NCBI GenBank assembly: GCA_015065785.1
Contig: SVPR01000018.1
Coordinates: 1-44,185 of the forward strand
Origin: Oscillospiraceae bacterium
Lineage (GTDB): Bacteria > Bacillota > Clostridia > Oscillospirales > Acutalibacteraceae
Reading direction: 5' to 3'
Length of the DNA: 44,185 bases
Positions 15,042 through 23,354 of the stretch are shown here, in pieces. Position 1 is the first letter of the stretch. The number at the start of each line of letters is the position of its first letter. The notes below the pieces were generated by a model. That model was not told where the DNA came from, searched no databases, and saw only the letters and a program-made list of their open reading frames with translations. The position numbers and the translations under genes are program-made.

Positions 15042-17297
15042 TTATCTCTCTATTTTTATAGTTTCAGAAAGTCTTATATCATTTGAAGAAGCACCAACAA
15101 GAATCTGGAATTCACCATTTTCTACTACCCATTCAAAATCCTTATTAAGAAGCTTGAATGAATCAAATCCGAGTGTAAATTCCACTGTTTTTGTTTCATT
15201 TACATCGAGTGTAATTCTCTCGAAGCCTTTAAGCTCTTTAAGTGGTGTAATAATTGATGAAACCTTATCATTCACATAAAGCTGAACAACCTCGTCGCCC
15301 TTGACCTTGCCTGTATTTTTAACATTAACCGAAACCTTGTAGTCAAGCTCACTTTGCTTTTCAAGCTTTAAATCTGAATACTCAAATTCTGTATAAGAAA
15401 GACCAAAACCGAATTCATAGCGAGGTCTTCTGCTACCCTCAAACATAACCTCTGTATTATTAGGAAGAACTGTGTAGTAGCAAGGAATTCTATAAGAATC
15501 CTGTGGGAATGATACAGGTAATCTACCGGCAGGGTTATTTAAGCCAACAAGTGTTTCTGCAATTGCCTTTGCACCTGTTTCGCCACCGAACCAGGCAAGT
15601 AAAATTGCATCACAAATGCCACTTTCAACCTGTAAATCTACTGCTCTGCCGTTTTCTAAAACGAGAACAACAGGCTTACCTGTTTTAGCAACCTCCTCTA
15701 CTAATTCGCGTTGCTTACCGGCTAATTTTAAGTCAGCTCTGTCGTGACCCTCACTGCTTGTGAATGTGTTATCACCGCCGACAATAATAACAATGTCAGA
15801 TTTTTCAGCAATTTTAACTGCATCTTCTATACACTCTTTTTCATCCTCGTCATAAACTTCAACAAGATGTGGCTGACCTTCTTGAGTTTCAACGTGTAAA
15901 TCTTTAGGAATACCACAACCGTTGCAATATTCAATTTCTACTTCGTCTCCGAGTAATTCTCTTAATTCCTGAAGTACACTCCTTAATTCGTAACCATCAG
16001 GCACAGATGAATAACCGCCTAATCTCTGACGATTTGCAGATGGCCCTAAAAGAGCAATTTTTTTGTATTTACCCTTTTCTAATGGTAAAATACCGTTATT
16101 TTTAATAAGAGTCATTGACTTTTTAGCCGCCTCGTGAGAAGCTGTTAAATGCTTTTCGCATCTTATAACACTTTCGTGTAAATTCTCATCAGTATATGGA
16201 TTTTCAAAAAGCCCTAACTTAAATTTAATTGTAAGAACTCTTAAAACTGCATCGTCAATTCTTTCCATTGGAATTCTGCCTGACTTAACATTTTTAACAA
16301 TAGTTTCTTCCCAGGTTTTTGTGTCGTAGTCACAACAGCCCTGCATATCAAGACCCGCATTAACGCAGTCGCATATTGCATCTTCATCAGTTGCGGCAGT
16401 GAAGTGACGGTTTACGAGTCTTACAACTGAGCCCCAGTCTGCTCTTACATAGCCTTTCATTCCCCACCTCTTGCGGAGAATGTCAGTTAAATAATATTCA
16501 GAGCTTAAAACAACCTCGCCATCAATTGCATTATAACAAGCCATTACATTGTAAGCCCCTGCTTTTTTAATCGCAGTTTCAAATACAGGCAAATAGCTCT
16601 GCTCAATTTCGCGTCTGCCAACTCGTGCCTGAGCGCAGTTTATGCCATTTTCGGGAATACCGTGAACACAGTAATGCTTTGGCTCACAAACGACTGCGTC
16701 AGGTCTTTCAATATTGCCATCTTGTTGCTCACCTGTAACAATCTGGTAAGCAAGCTCTGAAGAAAGATATGTATCCTCGCCGAATGTTTCTTCAACTCTG
16801 CCCCAACGAGGCTCTCTCGCAACATCTAAATTAGGTGCCAAAATTTCGTGCATACCTAAAGCACGGGTTTCTCTTGCAATTGCTCTGCCTATTGTGTTAA
16901 CATTTTTTCTGTCAAAGCTTGAAGCCAATGCAAGTGGTACAGGGAAAACAGTAGCACCCGGCCAGAGAATTCCGTGTAATGCTTCGCCTGTGAACATACA
17001 AGGAATACCGAGCCTTGAATTTTCAACAACAAATTTCTGTAATTTATTAAAAAGGACAGGGTGAGAGTAGCAATCGTGAATAAAGCCTATACCCCTGTTA
17101 CCTAAAGCTTCTTTTAATTTATCTTCAAGTATTTCTGAATCTGTATGTACAGCACAGTGATACAATTTGTGCGGTTTAGTTGAAAATTCAACACCCCTTA
17201 TAATATCCATCTGTGCAACCTTTTCTTCTAATGTCATTAAAGAAAGAAGTGCTTTTGCTCTTTCTTCAGGTGAAAGTGAAGCGTTTTTGTAGTCCAT
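15042..17297 (-). CDS. Glycoside hydrolase family 3 beta-glycosidase
   Basis: A 751-residue GH3 enzyme of the beta-glucosidase/beta-xylosidase type, cytoplasmic. The N-terminal (beta/alpha)8 domain (about 1-350) includes GEALHGI, NLDVAREPRWGRVEETFGED and the nucleophile Asp287 in GYVRADWGSV. The alpha/beta sandwich domain (about 390-600) has DNTFTSSEGHDRADLKL, a likely home of the acid/base Glu. A fibronectin III-like domain (about 655-745, VNVKNTGKVKGDEVVQLYV) ends the protein. It is the first gene of a leftward operon with the GH110-like gene. The promoter at 17332-17360 lies in a perfect inverted repeat shared with the divergent hydrolase gene, implying co-regulation. Sugar specificity is not readable from sequence. 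Confidence 0.93.
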   Translation of the reverse strand: MDYKNASLSPEERAKALLSLMTLEEKVAQMDIIRGVEFSTKPHKLYHCAVHTDSEILEDKLKEALGNRGIGFIHDCYSHPVLFNKLQKFVVENSRLGIPCMFTGEALHGILWPGATVFPVPLALASSFDRKNVNTIGRAIARETRALGMHEILAPNLDVAREPRWGRVEETFGEDTYLSSELAYQIVTGEQQDGNIERPDAVVCEPKHYCVHGIPENGINCAQARVGRREIEQSYLPVFETAIKKAGAYNVMACYNAIDGEVVLSSEYYLTDILRKRWGMKGYVRADWGSVVRLVNRHFTAATDEDAICDCVNAGLDMQGCCDYDTKTWEETIVKNVKSGRIPMERIDDAVLRVLTIKFKLGLFENPYTDENLHESVIRCEKHLTASHEAAKKSMTLIKNNGILPLEKGKYKKIALLGPSANRQRLGGYSSVPDGYELRSVLQELRELLGDEVEIEYCNGCGIPKDLHVETQEGQPHLVEVYDEDEKECIEDAVKIAEKSDIVIIVGGDNTFTSSEGHDRADLKLAGKQRELVEEVAKTGKPVVLVLENGRAVDLQVESGICDAILLAWFGGETGAKAIAETLVGLNNPAGRLPVSFPQDSYRIPCYYTVLPNNTEVMFEGSRRPRYEFGFGLSYTEFEYSDLKLEKQSELDYKVSVNVKNTGKVKGDEVVQLYVNDKVSSIITPLKELKGFERITLDVNETKTVEFTLGFDSFKLLNKDFEWVVENGEFQILVGASSNDIRLSETIKIER

Positions 17298-17331
17298 AAA
17301 TTTACTCCATCAATAAAATTTTAATATAAAA

Positions 17332-17360
17332 ATTATATCATCTGACACCTTTCAAGTCAA
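17332..17360 (-). promoter_or_regulatory. Sigma-A promoter of the GH3-GH110 operon
   Basis: On the minus strand, TTGACT (17360-17355) and TATAAT (17337-17332) are 17 nt apart, 35 nt before the GH3 start codon. The ribosome binding site is GATGGAG. Confidence 0.8.
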
Positions 17361-17370
17361 TTAAATCTGA

Positions 17371-17399
17371 TTGCAAATCTCTCGTATATGTGATATAAT
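17371..17399 (+). promoter_or_regulatory. Sigma-A promoter of the membrane hydrolase-GNAT-copA operon
   Basis: TTGCAA (17371-17376) and TATAAT (17394-17399) are 17 nt apart. The two divergent -35 boxes are separated by only 10 bp. A leader of about 100 nt precedes the start at 17509. Confidence 0.8.
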
Positions 17400-17508
17400 T
17401 TTTATATTAAAATTCAACCTGTCAGAAAATGATATAACAACAAAAAACACTGACACAAAAAACTGAAAAGCAAGCATTTAAAAGAGAATTTTAAAAGGAG
17501 TTTTTTCA

Positions 17509-19188
17509 ATGAATAAAAAACTAAAAATCGCTTTATGTATCCTTATACCGATTGCTATAATTTCCGGCTCGGTTTTTGGAATAATTGCAAGTGGAGTATT
17601 CAATAAATATGAATTTTCAATAGATGCCGGCGTTGACGGCAGAAAGCTCCCGAATGTAGTAAGCAATGTTAATATATGGTCTATTGAGGGTAACCCCTTT
17701 ACTAACGCTACTGTAAATGACAAAAATAATATTTTTGAATTTGTTGACTATGTTCAGTTTATGCAGTGCTCAGGTGGTACCGAAACACGAGATTTATTTA
17801 AAAATCCACTTGACAAAACAGTGCTTGACGACTATGACTTTACTTTACTTATAAACAACTGCCGTGGTGTTTTGAATTTAGGTGCAAAGCCACTTCTTAA
17901 ATTAGGCAGTGTTCCTCTTAAATATTCAAAAAATGCTTCAACTGAGCACGGCTTTGGTATGAACCCTTACCCACCGGATGACTATGATGTTTATTACAAC
18001 TATATTCACGCTTTAGCCTCTGCTTTAGTTGAAGAATTCGGCAAATATGAGGTTTTATCCTGGCGTTTTGGTGTTATGACCGAATTTGAAAATTCTGACT
18101 GGTTTATGGCAAATGACGAAACCGCCGAAAGCTCACTCATTGAATACTGCAAGCTTTATGATTACACAGTACAGGCTCTTATTGATGTTATTGGCAACGC
18201 AGTTTATGTTGGTGCTCACTCAATGGCTGTTACTGAAGGGCTTTGGGATGAAACAGAATTTATTAAGCATTGTGCAACCGGTACTAATTATAAAACAGGC
18301 GAAAAGGGCACAAGAATCTGCTACATTTCTGCATCATTTTATGACAGCGACCCTGAAAATTACACAAAAGGCTTTAATTTACCCGAAACAATTGCACATT
18401 TAAGAGAGACTGCTGAAAGCGTAGGTCTTACTGAATTAAAATACGGCATTGACGAGGGCAGAATTCTCACCGGTATTTCTTCAGGTAGTGTCGGCAATGA
18501 GCTTCTTTCAAGAACAGTTGGCTACACTTACCAGGCGGCTTATGACGCAAGGCTTATTACACAGATGTTTAACAATGACATTGATTATTTTTCAGCCTGG
18601 GGCTACCTTTCAAACGGATTTTTAGAGGGTAACCCAACCGTAAGCTACCATGTGGCACAAAATGCCGCAAAGTTTAAGGAGGCAAAGCTTCTTACAACTG
18701 AAAAAACAAAAAATGGTATTATTTTAGGTAGCGATGTTGATGCAGTTTCTGCATTCAATGCCAAAACAAATACAATTCACTTAATGGCTTATAACTTCAA
18801 AAATGACCTTGATTATAAAAATCAGGTTGAAATGAAATTCACAATAGATGCACCTCAGTTCGAGGGTAAAATCTGCGATGTTAAAACCTATATTATAAAT
18901 GACGACTGCAACTATTTTGATGAATGGTGCGAGGACAGAGAAAAATATAATATTACAGATGATTGCTTCTCCTGGTCACCGGATGACCCGGAAATTGATA
19001 GCCCAACCACCCTTACTGATGAAGCAAAGCGAGATATTTATTTTAATGAGCTTTACAACAAATACACAAAGTATTCGCAGTTAATTCCTACTGATACAAA
19101 TGCACGCGTTGTTGACGGTAAAATTACTCTTAATGTAACGCTCGACCCGCACGCAGTAGTATTTTATGAAATCACACCACAAGGATAA
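17509..19188 (+). CDS. Membrane-anchored clan GH-A glycoside hydrolase (GH39-like)
   Basis: A 559-residue protein with an N-terminal hydrophobic helix (about residues 6-28) after two to four lysines and no lipobox cysteine, so probably a membrane-anchored or secreted extracellular enzyme. The following (beta/alpha)8-type region has RFGVMTEFENSDWF (Glu192 or Glu194 as candidate acid/base) and KYGIDEGRIL (Glu316 as candidate nucleophile), the spacing expected of clan GH-A retaining enzymes such as GH39 beta-xylosidases. A C-terminal beta domain (about 400-559, ending LDPHAVVFYEI) is typical of that group. It is divergent from the GH3-GH110 operon under a mirror-image promoter. The clan is likely; the family number and substrate are uncertain. 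Confidence 0.68.
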   Translation: MNKKLKIALCILIPIAIISGSVFGIIASGVFNKYEFSIDAGVDGRKLPNVVSNVNIWSIEGNPFTNATVNDKNNIFEFVDYVQFMQCSGGTETRDLFKNPLDKTVLDDYDFTLLINNCRGVLNLGAKPLLKLGSVPLKYSKNASTEHGFGMNPYPPDDYDVYYNYIHALASALVEEFGKYEVLSWRFGVMTEFENSDWFMANDETAESSLIEYCKLYDYTVQALIDVIGNAVYVGAHSMAVTEGLWDETEFIKHCATGTNYKTGEKGTRICYISASFYDSDPENYTKGFNLPETIAHLRETAESVGLTELKYGIDEGRILTGISSGSVGNELLSRTVGYTYQAAYDARLITQMFNNDIDYFSAWGYLSNGFLEGNPTVSYHVAQNAAKFKEAKLLTTEKTKNGIILGSDVDAVSAFNAKTNTIHLMAYNFKNDLDYKNQVEMKFTIDAPQFEGKICDVKTYIINDDCNYFDEWCEDREKYNITDDCFSWSPDDPEIDSPTTLTDEAKRDIYFNELYNKYTKYSQLIPTDTNARVVDGKITLNVTLDPHAVVFYEITPQG

Positions 19189-19192
19189 GTTT

Positions 19193-19630
19193 ATGCTTGA
19201 ATTTAAAATTGTTAATACAGAAGAAGAATTAAAAAGTGCTTTAAAAATAAGACGAGATGTTTTTATAAATGAAATGAGTGTACCCGAAAGCATCGAGATT
19301 GATGATTATGACAAGCTCAATTCACAGTGTAAGCACATTCTTGTTTTACTTGAAAACAAGCCTGTTGGCACTGCAAGGTGCAATTTAATATCTGAAACCG
19401 AATTAAAAATTCAAAGGTTTTGCTTTTTACCCGAATACAGAAAATCAGGTTTTGGCAAACTACTTATAGAATTTATTGAAAGAGAATTTTCAGATAAAGG
19501 CTTCAATTACTTCTTTCTGGAAGCAAAATTCTCGGTACACGAATTTTATGAAAAATGTGGCTATAAAAAAGTCAGCGATGTTTTCATAGAAGCGAATGTA
19601 CCGCATATAAAAATGGAAAAGAGCTTATAA
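19193..19630 (+). CDS. GNAT family N-acetyltransferase
   Basis: A 145-residue GNAT enzyme resembling the ElaA/YjcF-like group (MLEFKIVNTEEELKSALKIRR at the start, RFCFLPEYRKSGFGKLLIEF as the acetyl-CoA motif, FYEKCGYKKVSD near the end). I chose ATG 19193 rather than the upstream in-frame ATG at 19166, because AAGGA at 19181-19185 gives correct spacing and the family starts here; the upstream start would overlap the hydrolase gene. Its TAA shares a base with the ATG of the copper ATPase (TAATG), so the two are translationally coupled. Substrate is unknown. Confidence 0.88.
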   Translation: MLEFKIVNTEEELKSALKIRRDVFINEMSVPESIEIDDYDKLNSQCKHILVLLENKPVGTARCNLISETELKIQRFCFLPEYRKSGFGKLLIEFIEREFSDKGFNYFFLEAKFSVHEFYEKCGYKKVSDVFIEANVPHIKMEKSL

Positions 19631-22194
19631 TGATACAAAAAGAATTCAATGTAACAGGTATGACCTGCGCGGCGTGTCAGGCAAATGTTGAAAAGACGGT
19701 AAAAAAACTCCCTGGTGTAGAAAGCGTATCTGTTAATCTTTTAAATGAAAATATGTCTGTTTCTTACAACGAAAAAGAAATGACAGATGACAAAATAATA
19801 AATGCAGTTATTTCTATCGGCTATGGTGCAGCAGTAAAACACAGTAACGAAGAAAAAAGCACTTTCAGAAGTGATTGGGAAGCAAAGCAATCCAATGAAC
19901 AAACGAAACAGAAGTCTATGAAAATAAGGCTTTTTTCTTCTGTTTGTTTCTTGCTTCCTTTAATGTATGTCGCTATGGGCGGTATGCTCGGACTTCCGCT
20001 ACCACAGTTTTTAACAGGCGCTGAAAACGCATTAGTTAATACATTAACACAATTGATTTTAACTGTACCAGTTATGATAATAAACAAAAAGTTTTTTACT
20101 TCAGGCTTTAAAGCATTGAGGCACAGAGCCGCTAATATGGATTCGTTAGTAGCAATCGGCTCTTCTGCCGCATTTATTTATGGTTTGATTTCGTTCTATT
20201 TTATGTGCTATGGTGCAGGTCATAATGATTTTAATTTAATTCATAAATACTCACACGAGCTTTATTTTGAATCTGCCGCTATGATTTTAACGCTTGTTAC
20301 AATCGGCAAATATTTAGAAACCCGTTCTAAAGCTAAAACCTCTGACGCATTAGGTAAGTTAATTGATTTAGCTCCAAAAACCGCTAATGTAATAAGAAAT
20401 GGTGCTGAGGTTACTATCCCTGCCGAAGAAGTAAAATCGGGCGACACCTTAATAATTCGCCCCGGCGAGAGTATTCCTGTTGACGGAATAATTATTGAGG
20501 GTGAGGCTTACATTGACCAGTCAGCAGTTACCGGCGAGAGCTTGCCTGTCGATAAAGAAAAAGACGACACTGTAATTTGTGCTACAATAAATAAAAACGG
20601 TACATTTAAAATGATTGCTACGAAAGTCGGTAACGACACTACCCTTTCGCAGATAATTAAGCTTGTTGACAACGCAAGTAACACAAAAGCGCCTATTGCA
20701 CGACTTGCCGACAAAGTAAGCGGTGTGTTTGTGCCCGTTGTTATTGGTATCTCTCTTGTTACCTTTACAGTATGGCTTATAAGCGGTGCAACAATTGATT
20801 TTTCACTTTCAATGGGCATTACTGTTCTTGTTATTTCGTGCCCGTGTGCATTAGGTCTTGCAACACCCGTTGCCATTATGGCAGGTACAGGCAAAGCCGC
20901 TGAAAATGGCATTTTAATTAAATCCGCCGAAGCACTTGAAGCATTATCAACAGTTGACACGGTAGTTCTTGATAAAACAGGCACCGTAACAACCGGTGAA
21001 ATGTCCGTTTCTGATATTTATATTTTAGATAAAGCTTTTACAGAAGATAAATTTTTATCCTTTGCCTATTCTCTTGAAAATGGAAGCGAACATCCACTTG
21101 CAAATGCCATAAGAGAAAAGGCAAAGAAAGAAAATGCTCAGTTAATTCCATCAACTGAATTCTCTGCCGAAATTGGCAAAGGCGTCAGCGCTACTATAGA
21201 TGGCGATTTCTGGTTTGCAGGCAACTACAAATTTATGTTAGAGCACGGAATTGCTGAGGGTGAATTCAAAGAAAAAAGCGAAGAATTTGCCCGTCAAGGC
21301 AAAACAAGTCTTGTATTTGCGAAAAATAAAAAGGCTATTGGCATTATAGCCATTTCTGATACAGTAAAGCCTGAAAGTAAACAGAGTATAGAAGCATTGA
21401 AAAAGCTTAATAAAAGAGTTGTAATTCTTACGGGTGATAATGCTTCTGCCGCAGAATTTGTCGCAAGGGAAGTCGGGGCAGATGATGTAATAGCAGAAGT
21501 GTTACCAACACAAAAAGAACAATATATAAGAGAATTGAAGCAACAAGGCAAAAGGGTCTGTATGGTCGGTGACGGCATTAACGACTCGCCTGCCCTTATT
21601 ACCGCAGATGTCGGCATTGCAATTGGTGCCGGTACTGATATTGCAATTGACTCTGCCGACATAGTTCTTATGAAGAACTCTTTACAAGATGCAGTAACTG
21701 CATTCGAGCTTAGCAAAGCGGTAATTAAAAACATTAAAATAAATCTTTTCTGGGCATTCTTCTACAACGCATTGGGAATTCCTGTTGCGGCGGGTGTTTT
21801 CTATCCGTTATTTCAGTTTAAGCTTACACCAATGCTTGGCTCACTCGCTATGAGTATGAGTTCATTATGTGTTGTTACAAATGCTTTAAGATTAAGATTT
21901 TTCAAAACCAAATTCACTTTTTCTGAAAATGAAAATTCACAAGAAAAAGAAATCACAGAAAGCAAAGAAAAGAAAGAGGCTGAAAAAATGACAAAAACAA
22001 TTTTAGTTGATGGTATGATGTGCAATCACTGTAAAGCACATGTTGAAGCGGCGTTAAAGGGAGTCAGTGGTGTTACTGATGCCATTGCAGATGTTGAAAA
22101 CAAAACTGCTACTGTTACAATTTCAGAAGAAGTTGATGTAAATATACTTATTGAAGCAGTAAAGGCAGCAGGCTACGAAGCAAAAGCAGAATGA
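19630..22194 (+). CDS. copA: Copper-exporting P-type ATPase with an extra C-terminal metal-binding domain
   Basis: An 854-residue P1B-1 ATPase that should export Cu+ from the cytoplasm at the cost of ATP. Order of parts: N-terminal heavy-metal domain with GMTCAAC (Cys13, Cys16), helices, TGES actuator loop, transport motif Cys404-Pro405-Cys406, phosphorylation site DKTGT (Asp448), GDGINDSP hinge, last two helices, then a Lys/Glu-rich linker and a second heavy-metal domain with GMMCNHC (Cys798, Cys801). A second metal domain at the C-terminus instead of the N-terminus is unusual and looks like a fused CopZ chaperone. An internal in-frame ATG at 21988 with its own ribosome binding site may also yield CopZ alone. 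Confidence 0.95.
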   Translation: MIQKEFNVTGMTCAACQANVEKTVKKLPGVESVSVNLLNENMSVSYNEKEMTDDKIINAVISIGYGAAVKHSNEEKSTFRSDWEAKQSNEQTKQKSMKIRLFSSVCFLLPLMYVAMGGMLGLPLPQFLTGAENALVNTLTQLILTVPVMIINKKFFTSGFKALRHRAANMDSLVAIGSSAAFIYGLISFYFMCYGAGHNDFNLIHKYSHELYFESAAMILTLVTIGKYLETRSKAKTSDALGKLIDLAPKTANVIRNGAEVTIPAEEVKSGDTLIIRPGESIPVDGIIIEGEAYIDQSAVTGESLPVDKEKDDTVICATINKNGTFKMIATKVGNDTTLSQIIKLVDNASNTKAPIARLADKVSGVFVPVVIGISLVTFTVWLISGATIDFSLSMGITVLVISCPCALGLATPVAIMAGTGKAAENGILIKSAEALEALSTVDTVVLDKTGTVTTGEMSVSDIYILDKAFTEDKFLSFAYSLENGSEHPLANAIREKAKKENAQLIPSTEFSAEIGKGVSATIDGDFWFAGNYKFMLEHGIAEGEFKEKSEEFARQGKTSLVFAKNKKAIGIIAISDTVKPESKQSIEALKKLNKRVVILTGDNASAAEFVAREVGADDVIAEVLPTQKEQYIRELKQQGKRVCMVGDGINDSPALITADVGIAIGAGTDIAIDSADIVLMKNSLQDAVTAFELSKAVIKNIKINLFWAFFYNALGIPVAAGVFYPLFQFKLTPMLGSLAMSMSSLCVVTNALRLRFFKTKFTFSENENSQEKEITESKEKKEAEKMTKTILVDGMMCNHCKAHVEAALKGVSGVTDAIADVENKTATVTISEEVDVNILIEAVKAAGYEAKAE
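21976..22194 (+). CDS. Possible internal CopZ-like copper chaperone (nested start)
   Basis: Within copA, ATG 21988 (codon 787) is in frame and preceded by GAGG (21976-21979) at 8 nt spacing, a textbook ribosome binding site. The protein from this ATG would be a free 68-residue heavy-metal domain of CopZ size and layout (MTKTILVDGMMCNHC to the end). The feature start given includes the ribosome binding site. If used, one gene gives both the pump and its chaperone; if not, this is simply the pump's C-terminal domain. Confidence 0.45.
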   Translation, partial: EAEKMTKTILVDGMMCNHCKAHVEAALKGVSGVTDAIADVENKTATVTISEEVDVNILIEAVKAAGYEAKAE

Positions 22195-22203
22195 ATAAAA
22201 ATG

Positions 22204-22245
22204 AAAAGCCATTGAAAGTCTTTGCTTTCAATGGCTTTGTTTTTA
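22204..22245. terminator. Bidirectional terminator between copA and the flagellar operon
   Basis: A perfect 14-bp stem, 22205-22218 with 22225-22238 (AAAGCCATTGAAAG and its complement), has a 6-nt loop. It is followed by GTTTTT on the + strand and by a T-rich tail on the minus strand. It ends both the rightward copper operon and the leftward flagellar operon. Confidence 0.92.
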
Positions 22246-22246
22246 T

Positions 22247-22735
22247 TTAATATACCCACTCACCGCGTAATGCAGCTTTAATCTTCATTTCTCCGTTTGA
22301 AGAATCGAAAAATTGGGTGCGACCGTAATCCTTACCGACATCTTCGGCTAAAATCGGAATACGGAGTTGTTTTAAAGTTTCTTTAACGGCTACAATATTT
22401 CTTTCACCAATAGATGAAAGCGATGTATTATTAAAGCCTGGGAACATCTGAGCACCACCGGCAATTTTTGCCTTAATTCTGAATTTGTTTGCACCAGCTT
22501 GTTCCATCTTTTTTATTAAATCCGGGATTGCAGTATCCGCAAACTTCCATATCTCTTTACCCTGTGGGTTAAAGCCCTCACTTGTAGGTAACATAATATG
22601 AGAAAGTCCGGCAACCTTTACGGTTTCATCATAAAGGCAGATGCCTATGCAAGACCCCAACGCATAGGTAACAAGAACATCGCCATTTTTAGCAATATTC
22701 AAGTCAGATATGCCTACTACAACATTCTGACTCAT
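22247..22735 (-). CDS. cheD: Chemoreceptor glutamine deamidase CheD
   Basis: A 162-residue CheD that deamidates glutamines of chemoreceptors and, in Firmicutes, binds and stimulates CheC. The catalytic Cys29 is in YALGSCIGICLYD and His46 in AGLSHIMLP, both in the expected places. It is the last gene of the flagellar operon; its start overlaps the cheC stop by four bases (ATGA), which fits the CheC-CheD partnership. It is followed directly by the terminator at 22204-22245. Confidence 0.96.
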   Translation of the reverse strand: MSQNVVVGISDLNIAKNGDVLVTYALGSCIGICLYDETVKVAGLSHIMLPTSEGFNPQGKEIWKFADTAIPDLIKKMEQAGANKFRIKAKIAGGAQMFPGFNNTSLSSIGERNIVAVKETLKQLRIPILAEDVGKDYGRTQFFDSSNGEMKIKAALRGEWVY

Positions 22736-23352
22736 ATATCTCCTAACCCCAAACTTTCCATAATTTTCTTGAGAGAGTCAACATCCGGAATCAAAATGAT
22801 TTGTGAAGATGCCGCATCTTCTTTATCAAGCTCATCCTTAATAAAAATGATTTTATCACTGATGTTAGCGTAATAAATTGCAGGGAGGCTTAAAATGGAG
22901 CCAACCATATCAACTGAAAGCTCAGGTGGTGAAATCTCAATAGCAAGACCTGTGAGCTCTGCAATAGCATTAACATAAGAAGCCGCAATAATGTTACCAA
23001 CCTCTTTAATTGCAGACTGACTCATTTCATCAAGGTCAAAGTTATCTTCAATATCCATACCTAAAAGATTGCTTAAAAGAATCTTAACAAAAGGCTTATG
23101 AATAAGGAACATAATCATTCCTGAAACATCACCTGTTAGTGACATTAAAATACCGGCAAGTACATTTTCAGGACCGCCTAAATTAGTAACAACCTCATTA
23201 TAGTCGAGAATGTTAATTTGCGGAACATTCATATCAATTGGTCTGTCAAGCATTGATGATAATGCAGAAGCCGCATGGCCTGAACCGATGTTACCGATTT
23301 CTTTTAAAGCGTCAAACTGCATTTCGTTCAATTCATAATTTTCAAATGCCAT
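22732..23352 (-). CDS. cheC: CheY-P phosphatase CheC
   Basis: A 206-residue CheC, full length, that dephosphorylates CheY-P and sequesters CheD. Both phosphatase helices are intact: Asp14-x3-Glu18-x2-Asn21 (DALKEIGN) and Ser113-x3-Glu117-x2-Asn120 (SAIKEVGN). It lies 2 bp after a rod-protein gene and overlaps cheD by four bases. Together with FliY (same fold, also with both motifs), the operon encodes two CheY-P phosphatases. Confidence 0.96.
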   Translation of the reverse strand: MAFENYELNEMQFDALKEIGNIGSGHAASALSSMLDRPIDMNVPQINILDYNEVVTNLGGPENVLAGILMSLTGDVSGMIMFLIHKPFVKILLSNLLGMDIEDNFDLDEMSQSAIKEVGNIIAASYVNAIAELTGLAIEISPPELSVDMVGSILSLPAIYYANISDKIIFIKDELDKEDAASSQIILIPDVDSLKKIMESLGLGDI

Positions 23353-23354
23353 AA

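Larger units (their letters stand above)
17317..17414. repeat. Perfect 24-bp inverted repeat carrying both divergent promoters' -10 boxes
   Basis: Positions 17317-17340 and 17391-17414 are exact reverse complements over 24 bp. Each arm contains a TATAAT -10 box and the first transcribed bases. Each arm also holds an imperfect palindrome of about 18 bp (AATTTT...AAAATT) just downstream of the -10. This is a plausible operator bound by one regulator at both promoters. Confidence 0.75.

Noticed and set aside
19166-19192. Upstream ATG as start of the GNAT gene after the membrane hydrolase
   Set aside because: It would overlap the hydrolase end and has no ribosome binding site; AAGGA serves the ATG at 19193, which fits the family's start.
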